Origin: Plasmopara viticola
Lineage: Eukaryota > Oomycota > Peronosporomycetes > Peronosporales > Peronosporaceae
Length of the DNA stretch: 64,000 bases
Assembly (NCBI GenBank): GCA_001695595.3
Contig: MBPM02000003.1
Span: 1,364,001 to 1,428,000 of the forward strand
Direction of reading: 5' to 3'
The first letter of the stretch is position 1; each line of letters begins with the position of its first letter. Positions 24,488 to 37,900 of the stretch are shown in pieces. Both the position numbers and the translations under genes were made by a program. Below the pieces are notes generated by a model, which worked only from the letters and a program-made list of their open reading frames with translations, searched no databases and was not told the DNA's origin.

Positions 24488-26084
24488 TCAAGACGAGGCC
24501 TTGCAAGCCGCTTCTACCTGTTTATTTTCTTGCACCTCTTCCTCACGACGTCGCTTGCGTTCCTGAGCCTTGTGTTTGCACTCGTCGACAGAGTGTCCCG
24601 TATCTCGTTTTGCCAGTGGCAATGCCTTTCTCGTTTTGGCCAAAGAAAGCAATGGACTCACGTCCTTCCACTTCACCAATGGACTCTTATAGGTCAAGAG
24701 GTTCCGCTCTTGCATAAGTTGCTCGAGCTTGGGTGCGTAATGATCCAGATCCTGCACCACCTTCTCTACTTCTACTGAAAACTCCTCAAGCGCATCAAGA
24801 TGACTACGCAACATTGCCGCTTGCACACTACGCTGCTCCCACATCTTCATGAGCTGAGCGTGCACTTGCAGTAACGCCAATGGCGTGTACCTAAAGTCTG
24901 GACCGGGTCCCGTTTTCTCGTCAGGGTCCGCAAAGTAACAGTCGTGCAATACAAGGGGCAAGTCCGACGCCATGTCGTACTGTGGCTTGCGCGGTGTTTG
25001 GGTAATGTCCAGTAATTGCAAAATGATCTCGGGCTCTTCTCGTCTCGACCCGATCAAAAAGAGCACTTCGACCATGCAACGGACCTGGTGCCACAAGAAT
25101 GCACGACCAAAGACTTCACACTGGTACATTTGCTGTCTTGGATCGTTGGCGCAATGACTGGCACACTTGACAATGTCAAAGGACCGGACATTTCGCTCAA
25201 ACACTTGGCAATTAGCATCGATCCGGCAGAAATTGCGAAAATCATGCTTGCCAACGAACTGTTTCGCAGCAACTCGCATCTTGTCAATATCGAGATCGCG
25301 GCGTATAAAGAAGTAGCGGTACATGCGTGCTCGGCAATCAAATCGAGCACTAAAGTCTGGACGACAAGGTGCTGCCGAGTAGACACGAATGTCGGTCGGA
25401 AGTGCGCGATTGAGGTGCGAAGCATAGTCAAGTTCAGTCAAGATCTTTTCCTCTCCCGTACCTAAGCGCACTCTGAACTTGTCACCAGGTTTGACTTCGT
25501 CAATCGATGACCCAGTGAGAAGCGTTGCACTTGCTGGCATGTTCGAACGCACTCGAAGCGCTACGACTTGGCCAAAAGCGCTGACTCCGCGATCGGTTCG
25601 GCCACAGCGAGAGTAGCCAGCATCATGAATCGTTTCAATTAATCTTGAGCGCACTAACGCTTCAAAAAGATGCCGCTCGACCGTCTCGGGCATGTGATCC
25701 TGACGTGCAAACCCAGCGTATTTTTCACCAAGGTACAGAAATTTAAGTGCCACTGCACGCATGGTGTAGTTGCTCATGGCAAAGTCGCGCTTCTTCTTGG
25801 GCTGGACGCTGTTCTTGAGTTGCACTTTGTTACTTTTCAATTGCAATTGACTGTCGATCGAAGCCTTTTGCATGACCGTAGCAATGGCATTGTTTACAAC
25901 CTCTAGCAACAGCAACTTTAGACAAAGACTACTTCAGTGCTTGCTATTGATCGCACAGGTACGTACTTGGCCCAACAGCAATGCGTAGCTCGTGTAAGAT
26001 TGCTAAAAGCTGCTCAGGCGACGAGTTGCTAGTGGTGAGCGAACGTAAATCGGTCGGTGGCACCGCACTTGTGCTCGCGTCCAT
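24488..26084 (-). CDS. PUS3: tRNA pseudouridine38/39 synthase (TruA family, Pus3/Deg1-like), two exons
   Basis: It isomerises uridine to pseudouridine in the tRNA anticodon arm. The reconstructed protein has 510 residues. Exon 1 is 26084-25967 (ATG at 26084); a 64-nt GT-AG intron spans 25966-25903 (GTACGT donor, GCTAG acceptor); exon 2 runs from 25902 to the stop at 24488. Splicing is in frame (phase 1) and joins LRIAVGPK to VVNNAIATVM. The TruA catalytic motif CGRTDRGVSAFGQV has the essential Asp (about D143), followed by RMYRYFF, HDFRNFC and HQVRCMVEVL, all expected for this family. HDFRNFC and the long basic C-terminal tail (KRRREEE region) favour Pus3 over Pus1. The ATG at 25915 lies inside the intron and would give a wrong N-terminus (MLLLE). 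It is only 66 bp downstream of the primase stop, on the same strand. Confidence 0.92.
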
Positions 26085-26150
26085 TAGTCTTGCAACAATA
26101 CTTATTGGCCAATCGAAATCAAGAGTAAGGTTAACAATGTCAGCCACGTC

Positions 26151-27538
26151 CTAATTTAAGGTGGCAAGACTTGCGTTCAAATACGCATTCGGGTGCATCA
26201 CAAAAGGAGCAGCTACGGTACGATCTGAGTCGGCATTCGAGGCACCAATGGGAAAAGTGGCAAGTTGAGGCAAAGTGTTCCCACAATGAGTCGCCTTGAA
26301 AAATGACGTGCACGCACTTTGATAATTGCCTGTAGAGGCGTGGTGGAGGATTTCCATTGCAGTGTGCGCTGGTACACCACAACGATTGACTTCGTCTTGC
26401 AATGCTTGGCGATCCCAATGTTTAAAAGGGCAGCCGTGGTACTGTCCGTGACGGGGTGCACCATGCGAGAGAATGTGTTCACAAGTAAATGGCGAATAAT
26501 CTTTTCGCGAGCCTTCAAGTCCATAACTGTGACGAATGTGGTACGTGTACTCTTTGTCAAATTTTGCCGCAGGAATTGTCTTGATAAACTCGAAACGAAA
26601 GAATTGAATGCAGTCGTGTACCGAGAACCCAGCCCCTTTCAGGAAGAGGCGGTACTGCACGCGTCCGTCGTACTTCAGATGGTGGTTTTCGCGCAACTTT
26701 CGATGCAGTTGCTTCATGCACAACGGAAAGTGCATTTCAGCAACTTGATCAATTTTATTGACGTCTAGTTTTGGCAAGGCAGACGATTTTGTCGCTGAGT
26801 TTACCGAATCGGACAAAACTTGCGCCTCTACGACAAGTCCGTCAAGTATCGGCGTCAAGCGTTCTAGCTCTAGTCCCTGGGCCGGAAGCGCACATTGCAG
26901 ATCCCTCAGTTGGTCGTTCAAAGCCCGTTTAAAGTGATGGACTGCTACAACACTCATTTTTCGAACAGGAACCAAGCAAAACCCGTCGTAAATAACCACC
27001 TCACGATAATTGACTAGTTGTGGCGCATCCGTGAACGGGACACGGTAGAACCCTTTATCGGTTTTATCACAATGCGAAGCGTGACCATCCAATAGCTCAT
27101 AAGTAATTCCTTCACTGGATAACAACGCTACAGCTGCATAAGATGGTAATTTACCGAGACGGACCGCAAAAAGCTTCGATTCGGTGGAGACTAGCCAATT
27201 CCACGCATTTGAAACTCTGTGTCCTTGCACGAGAATTCGTACATTATATGGTCAATTTTTATTGAATGATTGAGAAGAGTTCAAACAATCGTTTACCTGC
27301 AAAGCGCTAGACGAAGAACGTAATGAGACAATAGGTCTGCATCGGTGCCTTCTTGTAATTCGAAGACTTCATCCACGAGAGTTTTTGGTGGATTATATCT
27401 CGAGTGGAAATGCCATCGTGCATTGATTCGACTCAGCAACTTAATACGAGTTTGTCCTAGCTCTTTAAAATCATCCAAGGCCACGCGCTGTTGTGGAGCA
27501 GCGCGATAAAAGCTTAGCGAACCCGACTCTGGTGTCAT
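26151..27538 (-). CDS. PRIM2: DNA primase large subunit (PriL/Prim2), two exons
   Basis: The Fe-S subunit of the primase-polymerase alpha complex, which makes RNA primers. Exon 1 is 27538-27297 and exon 2 is 27216-26151; the 80-nt intron (27296-27217) has a GTAAAC donor and ACACAG acceptor, phase 2. The product is 435 residues. Joining gives SHYVLRLALCR-VSNAWNWL, which aligns without a gap to the family pattern SHxILRLAYC...WF. The four [4Fe-4S] ligands are present: C247 (FPLCMKQLH), C326 (SPFTC), C343 (HGCPFKH) and C383 (YQSAC). Their spacing of 79, 17 and 40 residues is nearly identical to animal PriL. ENHHLKYDGRVQYRLFLKG and YTYHIRHSYG are family hallmarks. The C-terminus after C383 is short and poorly conserved, as usual. 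The single-exon reading from 27230 lacks the true N-terminus. Confidence 0.95.
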
Positions 27539-30500
27539 CTATGAACGTCGGATACAAAATTATTGTTAAATTTCAATTAACCCAACTTGATAGCACAAAA
27601 TTTACGGCTAGCAATAGAAATATCTGTAATATAGCCTTACTAAAAAAAGGTCAGCAAAAAAGAATAATCCAAAAGGATGACCTTAGAATTTCAATTTAAG
27701 TGCCAGCCAAAAGTTTTAGCAACTATGTATAGTATGTGTCTCACTTCGTAGAAGGTGGTCTACTCATGTAGCTCATCTTCATTGTAAGTTCTTAACTTCA
27801 AACAAGCTTTTTAATATACTTATCAAGACAACAAATCATTTTAACGCAAATTATTCAATTCTGCTCTCCAGCAGTTTCGAGCGTTTAGCGCAGCGACAGC
27901 AAGTGCGTATTGCTAAGCCATTTGATTGAGAAATCTCAAGCCTAAGTACTTCCGCAATTTTCTCGAGAAGCTGTGTGCGGTCTACTTGCATCATTCTACT
28001 AAAAAAAATGCGAAGTAGCTCTTGATCTCATTATTAAAGATGCTAAAGCAGTCTAGGTAACGCATTCTTGTATACAACACCAAAATTTGCAAGGCCCGAT
28101 ACAACTTTGTGCTGAATGAGTAGGAGCATATAGTGCAGCAGCATTTAGTCGCCGCTAAGCTGTTGTCCATAAGAACGAATGACTTGCGAATTCAGTTTGG
28201 CAGAATTCACGCGAATTGACAGTACCAGCATATAATAAACGAAGGCGTCACTAACTCAACACTTGGTGCTTCCACATTATGCACTACTGCATCATAACAA
28301 TGTGATTATCTTCTTTGAAAGCTAACGATAGTCCAAATACATTTAGTATGCAATAACTGCACTCATGTTGTTTAGGGCCGCTATATTTCGTGGTGGAATA
28401 TGTCTTTTCCTCATAAGGAACCTTAAACGAATAAGGCACGAACGAAGCCCTGCTGTAATCTATTCCGGAGTGCATAATGAACAACATCGAAGGATACCGA
28501 AAATAGTTTTTTAATGTCTGGACGTCTTTCAACGGTTTGATCATGATTGCCAGTCCAAAGTAGAGAGGCAAATTTCGCGCATAAATTAATAAATGAGTTG
28601 AATTAAATGAAGAGTTTATGAGTCAAATATACTCTAAAGTGCGTTCTGTTGCATACGTTGATGAACGGGAAAAGTAGACAATCGTTCACCGGATGATTTC
28701 AATATTTCACTACTGTGCGAGGTACTGGGTGACCCCACCACACATAGATAATTTAGTATTTAATCCACAGCCCTCGCGGGTAATTCAACATTCTAAATTC
28801 AAGCACCGTTTTGGCAATGAATGGATACGCCTTTACGCATCTGCCTTCGCACTAATCGGATGACTTGATGGTTCTTTGATATAATTTGCACACTGCTTCG
28901 AAGCAGTCAAATGCGTCATAGCACCCGGGCTATGCGAACAAAGTCTATGCTCTACCTACTGTCAAGAAACTGGTGGATGTAATGGCTTTCGATGTCTACG
29001 CGCAGAGTCTACGCCTAAAGCATGGCACTCGTAGCTTCAGATATCCCTGGTGATAGCGTCTAGTGTGCGGTATAAGTCGGTAAAGCTTTAGCTTTCAGCC
29101 TATGATAAGAGCAAAAAACATTTTTTTAGAAAGAGGTGATATATATAGTCACTAGGGAGGTCATAAATACGGACAGTCATGTTTACATGGAGACTGCGCT
29201 CTCAATCCTTTAATACTAAATTAAAAGCTGGGCAGGTATAAGGTAACACCGGTGTATTTTATGTCCCAATAATCCAAGAAGTTGAGAGCAACGTTTCATC
29301 CGACAAATTTTGAGCTCCGCCGGTGCTCACGTTCCCTTCCATTTAATTGTGGAAAGTGCATGCTTTATGAAGCTGCCCATGAGCTAAGGTAAGTGACGGC
29401 TTCCATGTTCGCGTTCTAATTCGAATGGAAGTCGCTTATGGTAGCTTAAGAGTAGGTCCACTTCGCATTGGCTCATTTGGGTGTAGGCCACAACTACTAC
29501 AGCTTAACAGAGCTTTGGTAAATTTCAAATTCTTTTGTGCATGTGGTTTCTTTGACAGAACAAAATTGACATGAGATGCACTAAACGGAATGATATTTCC
29601 CCGAAGTAGACGTCACGACGTCTTCAAGATATTTAAACAAGTTTCGCTAGCAGCACCAGCAACCGAAGACGCTAAAGATGGGGCTCAAGCCTGAAATAAC
29701 ATAGTTTCATAGGGGGCTAACGTAGAAAAGTTGACAGCCGGTAACAAAATTTTGCAAGCAAATAGAGTAGAACCGCAAGCAAAGGTGGGCAATAATGTTT
29801 TGCAGTGTGTACATAGGATCGCAAACCAAAGTAGGTGGCGTTCTACCACAGGTGTGTCACGAAGCACCCTCTGTCGCAGCTAGTACATCTCAAGACATAT
29901 AGGACAAGGATTCGATACGAAGTTAACCGCTGGGTATAATAAAGTGCGCTTGACGAGAAGAATTTCTTACAGATGTCAATCGATTGTTATGGCATAGTCA
30001 TCGAAGACAGTACCAGCAGTAAAAGATATATTGAGCCTCAAAACGCTTTAAATTCTTCAATAAGTTAGAAGCTGGACATTTTTCAGAATTGGTATTGCTT
30101 TAGTTGAAGGCCCTCTTTAAAGATATGTGCATCCTCTTTTTCAGACGAAGGTGTCTTAAATATGCAATATAGGCAGGATGCGCTGCGTCTCAGCTCATAG
30201 AACGGTGACCTACCATCAAGATTTTTTTCGGATAGATAAATCAGACACGAAGTTCAACTAGTTCCAAGCACGAAAATGCCATATCACCGACATGTGGCTA
30301 TGGTCCGATAGCAACATGAGCTCATTGATGTCTTCTTTGCAGATATAACAACGCATTTCATGGAGAGGGCGAACTTCCCGCATCCTCATCGACTCGATCT
30401 GCTCGAAGAAAGAGCACAAATATCAATTTATTTATGCAAAAACATTGTGACATTTCGGCTAATTTTTCGCTTCGAGAAAGGACGTGATCCTCAACAACAT

Positions 30501-31189
30501 GTCCGGGCGCAGATTCTATTTTGAACGGTCAAACCGTACTAAATTTGGCTAATAAACCTATCGACTTTAAATGACGGAGTTAAGTACACCCATTAAAATT
30601 ATAAGTATGTCTAGCCGTGTTTCATCGAAGTGAATAGTGATGACACGAGAAATAAGAAGCGTATCGGCCACTTTTTAGTACTCGGTCATATAATTCTTGT
30701 GACCACAACAGATTGAGGCTGGGCAACTTTTGATATAACATTCATACGAAGCATTTCTGAAGGAATCAAGTTTGCATTTAAAGGTCATTAAGATCAAATG
30801 AAGCTTGTAAGGTGATGAGTTACGATAAAGTTTATGCTCGCATCGACAAAAATGTGTCTGAGACAGAAAAGATGGAAGCTCTTACTTGTTTTGTACGCAG
30901 CTGTCGGGTTGAAAATGACGGAGATTTTGAGAAAGCGACACTTGTCGTCGTATAGCCCACGACAAGCAGCCAAAAGGATGATACAATAGTATGGCTAGCG
31001 AGAGTTGGCCATGCTGATCTTGCGAACTCTTTTTTTGATCACTGAAAAAAGAGCTTGAGCGGTGCCGGGTGAGCTAGCACTATGATACTTAAATTAGCAT
31101 CACAAAAAGCCTTCAGCAGGCTTCAGTCCTGACTTTACTGACCAGGTAGCGTTGTTTGCAGCGCTCTTCGCAATGCCATCGGATGTGTG
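27539..31189. other. Desert between PriL and a gypsy relic
   Basis: Apart from the box-A-like repeat at 27,875, no gene or domain was recognised. The frames at 28284-28571 and 29685-29867 (both minus) have no motif. Confidence 0.4.
27875..27945 (+). repeat. Dispersed repeat copy with tRNA-like box A (SINE-like head), copy 2
   Basis: Same orientation as copy 1 near 23,570. It shares AGCGTTTAGCGCAG and GTGCGTAnTGCTAA. Box A (TAGCGCAGC) is intact. A TTGAGAAATCTCAA palindrome follows about 40 nt later, where a T-arm would sit in a tRNA-derived head. The two copies flank the PriL-Pus3 gene pair. Confidence 0.4.
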
Positions 31190-31930
31190 TTGCTGTAGCT
31201 CGATGAGGGTAGACGTGAACAAGTTATTCTATTTCAGTTCAGGCGGCTTAGCGCTCCCGAACGGAAGAACGCACCTGTAAAAATTGCATTCATCTGTTAG
31301 GCTACAAGCGCTTGCAATTTTGGACCATGCATCTTTTATAATGGTTGTTAATATCCCCCACTTGTCGCAAAAAAGACGGCTATTATTTTCTTGAGGAAGA
31401 TAACTTTCGAACTCAATACAAGCCTGGCAAAATTAATGTAGGTACCGATGCACTTTCACGAAGCTAAGACATTATTTTCGCTCACATAACCGATCTGAAA
31501 GCCCAACCTCTGAACGAATTTATCAGTGATGCAAAAATATATCAAGCTATAGTCTATAGTTTTTGCGCTAGAAGAGATGTCAAGTCGAATACGACAGCGA
31601 CTGCAGTTGCACCGTTATGAGTTAGCGAACGGTATGTCTTTCTATAGGGTCTATAGCTGGGTCAGGGTCACGCTATATGCATTCAAAGAAATAAGTTTTC
31701 TAACTAGTGGTCATTGGGCCCAAAGAAAAAGTTCTTTTGCTCTACAGTCCGTATTTGCGCCCACATGTAGAAAGGGTGGTCAAATTTGTGAGAGTTTGTG
31801 AAACCCTCCCGAGAACTCTGGCAAAAAACGGCAAAGGTGATTGTAGAAAAGTTATTGTTAATCCATGTCCTTTAAAAACTACGGTGATTGGATGTATCTG
31901 CTGTAATCGACAAATGCTGCTCTAAGTATC
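31190..31930 (+). mobile_element. Decayed Ty3/gypsy RNase H and integrase N-terminus
   Basis: In shifting frames and order, the plus strand gives RRLSAPERKNAPV (RNase H start, near 31,240), QYKPGKINVGTDALSRS (RNase H end, 31,415-31,465), YELANGM with FYRVY (pre-integrase, 31,618-31,650), and then GHWAQRKS and VVKFVRVCETLPR (the H2C2 zinc-binding part, 31,705-31,830). The order is exactly that of a gypsy pol gene. Frameshifts and stops between the parts show it is dead. No integrase DDE core was found after it, so the copy is truncated or too diverged. Confidence 0.8.
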
Positions 31931-34900
31931 ATAGAATTTTATTTTGATGTCAACTGCACATCATCAACGCTTAAATTATCGGATAGTACAGACCTTCGTA
32001 TACATTGCGCAGTATGTATGTTGAGGCGCCATATTTGTAGACCGATAAACTTTTAAATATAAAATTTGCACTCAACAAAACAATTCAGACACCACTGGCC
32101 CCTACACTCTTGTAGGTAATGCTAGAGTATTTCGAGATCTTCAAAGCGCAAACGGATCAGAGATAAGTAAACATATGCTCAAATTTGATTTCCTTTCAAG
32201 TTTTTAGTGTGGTACTACTCATTGTATAAAAGCTTAGCTGAGTTCGCGAAACGTCGGCTAAACTTCATTTGCTGGGCAAGCGATGCAGTTACATCTGCCT
32301 AAGAAATAAAAAAGAAATATCAGACAAATACGGAGGAGAACTTTCTAATGTGTTTGATCAGGTAGTAGACTACATATAAGTAGATGAACTATCGCCAAAC
32401 GATTTTCTTTAGACATGGTTTCATTTGACCTTTTACGGTGTCAAAAGACGTTGGCCGACGTAAATCATTTACCCCGTTAAAATTCGCCTATGCATTCAGC
32501 ATTTCTTCGTAGGGTTTCTTGTAAGTAATTTTCATAGCCAGGACAACGAGTGAAACGCTGTCCCCGCGCTCACCCTTGTTAGTATGGCAAGTTCGATCGT
32601 ACTGCAGCCAATATAATCGATGGCCGCTATCGTATTCATCAAAAAGGTGAGAGGTCGCGTTACACTAAGGCTGTGTGCTTTGAGCGTCCAGCCGAGCACA
32701 AAGCTCACTGAAGCTGTCCAATACGACTCCGTTAATTTAAACAAAGAATCAACGACCGACTTAATTTTTAAGTACATGCGTAACATATATTTAAAGCCGG
32801 AATTGGTCCATAGACTTCGCGGTCTGGTCTCTACGGCCGCAAATCTAAGCGCATATACACGTTCACACAGGAAATGCTGCTCATCCTGGAGAAGACGGCG
32901 ATCGCTGCCTTCTCTGATACTTCTTGATAGCCAAGGTCGGGGGCACTCTCGCGTGAAGTTCGTACTTTAGCAAACGCGCCAACCATAGAAGTCAAAAGCG
33001 TCTTGTGATGTGATGTGTTTATCGTATCTCGGAACTCTCAGGAGCCTTAAAGACGACTTCTGTACGAATGCCTGAAGGCTTTTGCAATCTTTATTTAGAA
33101 GCATTACACGCTTCAAATTAAAGTCGAGGTGTTTCGGCCGCGCTTCTAAGCTGTACTCAAAGTTTGTGCTGCCAGCGCCTAGCTTGCCATTACTTCAAAG
33201 GTGATTTTTCTCGAAGGGGAGCAGTCGACGACCCACTAAGAAATCAAGTTGCATTTCAAGGTCATATATAACGTATCTCATCAAATACGCTTACAGCGCT
33301 CTACTGGAATTTCTTATACTGATTTATATACTAGGTACTTCGAAAGATACCTGAAAGGATGTATTCTACGTCTACACTACGGAGCCGAATTTAGTGTATA
33401 TACGTGACTGTAGGACATTTGCTGAGTTTATTTGATATCCTTCTAATCTGCATTCCATTGCACACGTCGATCTTTCAAAGATTGGGGATCGTTGAGCGGA
33501 GACCTTGAATCTTTCTATATACCTTCTTTACGTGTTGCGTTGAATATGTTAGCGGACGTCGGTCCGAGAGCTTTGATTACGCACGTGCTCACAGTCCTCA
33601 CCTGTGTCTAACTCGCTTGATATGCTGCGAGCCAAACTAAGTCTGGAGCACCGATGCAGTTTGAAAGGCTTTGAAGTGTCCAACTGGCAAAACACTGGAT
33701 TTTGTTGATTAATTTAAAGAAAATATCTCTTCAATCAGGATATTACAGTTACTGTCACATATTCTTCTGCACACGACATAGTCAAAATTAGTATATGCTC
33801 AAAAGTACAGCTTTCGCATATTAGTAAAAAATACTTTTTGGAAGTTATATCAGACTTATAAAACCTACATCATATCTAACATACGACTACAAGTTCTTGA
33901 AAAAGATCTGTATGACTATTTGAGTCGAGCATTTAACGTATACTGATCATTTATTGAGCGATTGTCATTTGTATGACAAATGTTCGCTTATGAAAGAGCC
34001 AAATTCAGCGTTACCGCATATCGTAGACGAGCTCGCACGACGACGCCACAGTAGATCTAGATTTGCGCTCGGCTCGCGAAACTTCAGTTTTAAGCTAACC
34101 AAAAGCTGAAGACCCAGATGAAAAAGTTGGCGTGCAATCATTATTTAATTTTATCCTAAAACAGATTTTACACAGGGATGTTACACGGCGTTGTAAGGAG
34201 TGTAAAGACAAGAGTGAATTGTATATCATCATTTTTGCATCATGCTTCAATTGAAAGCCTTTTCTTAATCTAGGGACGCTTCAAAGCAAAATGTTGCCTT
34301 TTTAACGAAGCCCTTCACGTCCGTACTCGTTTTATGTGCATTTACGTTCTTGGAAGACATACCACTGCATTGACAACTTGCCAAGACAAGTGCTAGAATG
34401 TTGCGCTGCAAACGTAAGTGTGTAGCCAAATCAGCCATACTCCATGTGTCAAACAAGCTTTGTAGTACTTGTTTCCTCCGTGCCTTCTTTGCAGCAGTTT
34501 TTGGCGAGCTTGCCGATACCGGTCAAACGACTACCACGAGCCCCGTGAAGCGAAAAAAGCGCGCCTATAGTTTAAATACCTTAAAGCATCAGTAAAAGCG
34601 CCTAACAAGTACAGTCTGCTCCACATGAAGTACATCTAGCTTTAATGGTCTAGCGTCAACAGATAAGACCCCCCTTTTCCGACATTGTCGTTTTCTTAAA
34701 GAAACAGCAGCTCCTGCGTTACCGAATCGGTTGCGATCACGATTATTTTTGAATTAGCGCCGGTGGTCAAATTGCGGCTTTCTTGTGACAAATTGGGTTT
34801 CTTAGGTCATGCGACTTATGAGCTGTAGAGTCGGTACATGAAGTCTCAGCCTATTTCGATTAAATTGCGTCGGAAGATTGCTTTTTTATTTCAGTTAAAT

Positions 34901-37900
34901 CCGCGCTCATGAGGGTCATAATATATTTGACAGCGATCTTTAAAATGTTGTGTGCGTCGACATTGGCTATAGTAATTTAATATATTACGAGTGCTTTATG
35001 CCTTTGCAAGACCTTTAAAGGGTTGATAATTTGATGTGTCATCTTATTCTTGGCGACCAAGTATGTGCCGCTTGTGACGGTTTTTTAATAACAAGTAAAA
35101 CTTTGTTCATCTTATCGCAAACATTTTTCGCTTGTCGGAAAATGCTTTTTTGCGTATTCTAAGTAAACGAAATCGAAAGCAAATGCGCTAAGTTTTTACT
35201 GAGAGTGAGGATGTGCGCGAGAATGTGCGCGAGAACCGACCGAGGGCGAGCTCACTTTGGATCAATTAGAATCTCTACAGCGCAAAATCTCAGCCGCTAG
35301 CTTCTATGAAAGTGATTGCGACTCAAATAATAATAGAAATCGAATCCGATGACAGTCTACGAAGTATCTATGCCGCGGCGACAAATTGGAATAAGATGGC
35401 TCAAAGCCGAAGCGGTCAGAGAAAATTATTTCAATCAAGACCGTCGAGCAATGGGTCCAAGTCATCATCCACAGATCGCACATATTAAAGCGACATACCG
35501 GTAGTGCTTTTATTGTGACTGATGCCACCACGACGATCGAATGGGCATGTCGAAGCAAGCAAAGTTTCAACCGTTTAAATCGGCTACAACACGAAGGTGG
35601 TGAACAACCAAGTCAAGACCTTAATCAAAACGTAACGAGACTAGATAAAACATAATTTGATACTTTACAGCTGCTTCTTTACTGCTAGATCAAGCTATCG
35701 CGATCAAATAGCGTTGCCTACTTGAGAAATAAGATCTTGTTGCTGGTTATTCCTGACTGAGGTTGATACGGCCACTTAAATGTAGAGTAAAAAAGATGTC
35801 CTGATTAACTGCTGAGGAGGAAGTACGGCGGAACGAGTCTAATGACTATGACAATTTTTCGAATCAGCATCAATTACTTTTATAAAAAGATAGGTTTTTC
35901 TACCGGCTGGGCAAGAATTATTTTCATTTGAAAAGTGCCTTTAAAAATGGGATCCAACAGCAATACAATCAGATGGTAATCAGTCAGTGATCACTTATCG
36001 ACGACAGTTTTGTGAGACCCAAACCTGAGAATTTCTGTGCAAAACGGAAGCCGCCCAATACAAGTATTTGACAAATAAATCCCTAGCGATAAAATCTATC
36101 AAACCCTTTCATAGCAGACTCAACTAACAAATACATTTGAGGACTATGAGAATGATGCGTCGCTTCTTTGTGAGCTACCCAACAGGAACACCAAATGTCT
36201 AATGCAAAAGGTTGTGTATCCGATCAAGTATGGCTGGGTGGAGAACATAAAGCAGTGCACGTGTTTTCGTTAGCATGCCGACACTCAAAATTGTATAGTG
36301 TGTCCTTCAATTCAGATCCGCTACCCGTCGTCAATGTGAGTAGGGGGAAGCTTAGTTTCGCATATTTGAGATTGTAAGGGTACATTAATGCCTGTCTTTG
36401 CGGATCTTGTACGTATGCTTTACTATACTAGTCACCCGATCTGTAGAGATACTGACTGGGCTTTCGACTTTAGCTTGTCTTACCACCTGGTCTGCAAGAC
36501 GGATATAATTACTGGATCGCTCGTTTATCCCGCATAACATATGATGAGTTGAAGCGGGCCAGAGGCGAGAGAGAATTCTTGAGACGATAGCAGCAAGTAT
36601 TGATCTGCAGTCCGGTCCTTATGGCAGCAATGCTGAGGCGGTGTAAATATATGATTGGTGAATTGTGAAATATATAGAGCTTACTGTGTGTGGTAGTATT
36701 GCTTCCAAAAGAGGCAATATAGCCGCCATATTGCATCCAAAACTTTAAACAAGATCTATTTCTATTTATTTCGTGTACTATAGCTACGTTGTCACTTTTA
36801 AGGTCTCATTGACCCCAAAACTATTTGTTGTTTTTGGTTGGCGCCTAAAAGAGCTCATTACCTTGCTACTTATAGATGCTGCTCAATCTTCACCTAAATC
36901 GTCTTATTAAGAATTTGTACTAGCCAAAAAATGGTCGACATACAGATACGTGGGGCGATTTCCTGCGCGTCCTTTGTAGGTCACCGTGAGACCAGCTGAC
37001 CTTGGTCATATAGATTGTACTGCTAGGCGGTATACAAATTTTTTGACAATGTATTTTTTCTCGTCAGAACACGCCCCAAATTCCTCGCGGCGGCCTGACA
37101 GTATCATCTGCTTCTTTATAAATCCATTCATGGCTACATTTGAGAGCGTCTGAAACATAGATTCTGAAATTTCAATTTCGGCCGTCCCGGGCTGTGACCC
37201 CTACTTCTGTACAAACTTGGAACATTGCTGCGCTAGATAGTTTTGCTCGGGACATATAAAGATGTCCAAATCTGCTACCGCGGTTGCTGACATGTACAAA
37301 AATAGCTGTAGTCTAGCTATTGTGAATCTGTTATTGGTCTCGGTTTTGATCTCTATTGGATTCAAACTCAGATACTGTGAGCGCTGAGACATTTCCGCCC
37401 TTTTAACCGGTATATGCGCCCTGTTAAAATTTTCGGGCCTGATCGCCCACTATCTTTGATCCATTCAGGAGTCTCAAATGTCTTTAAATGTATGAATTGT
37501 AGGCGTACATAGCTAATACATCAAGGCGGATGAGGTCATGCATGTTATAGTGATCCCAGGTACCTCCATCAACATCGACTAAGCCTTTGCGATTGCTAGA
37601 AAAACCGCGGTGGCCGCCGCCTGCATCTATACAGCAGATCCCACCAATGAATATATTGCAGACTTTGTAAGGATATATTTGTAGAGAGCCGGTATCGACA
37701 TCCCCCCCTTAAATATCGCCACACACACCCCAGGTATAAGCCACAAATTCTCTTGAATAAGCGCCACACCCATCGTAAATTCACACCCGTCCCATAATTC
37801 AATTCACATACCATACGTCACACCTAAATCCTCTCTACACATTCGTCAACACGCCGTTGGCCTCACCTCCCGCGCAGACTTACGAAACCTTTGATGAAGC

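Noticed and set aside
25944..26147. A 67-codon minus-strand frame as a separate small gene
   Set aside because: It begins with GTG, not ATG, and its internal ATG exon splices in frame into Pus3.
27875..27945. tRNA gene
   Set aside because: Box A is good but there is no acceptor stem, anticodon arm or standard box B.
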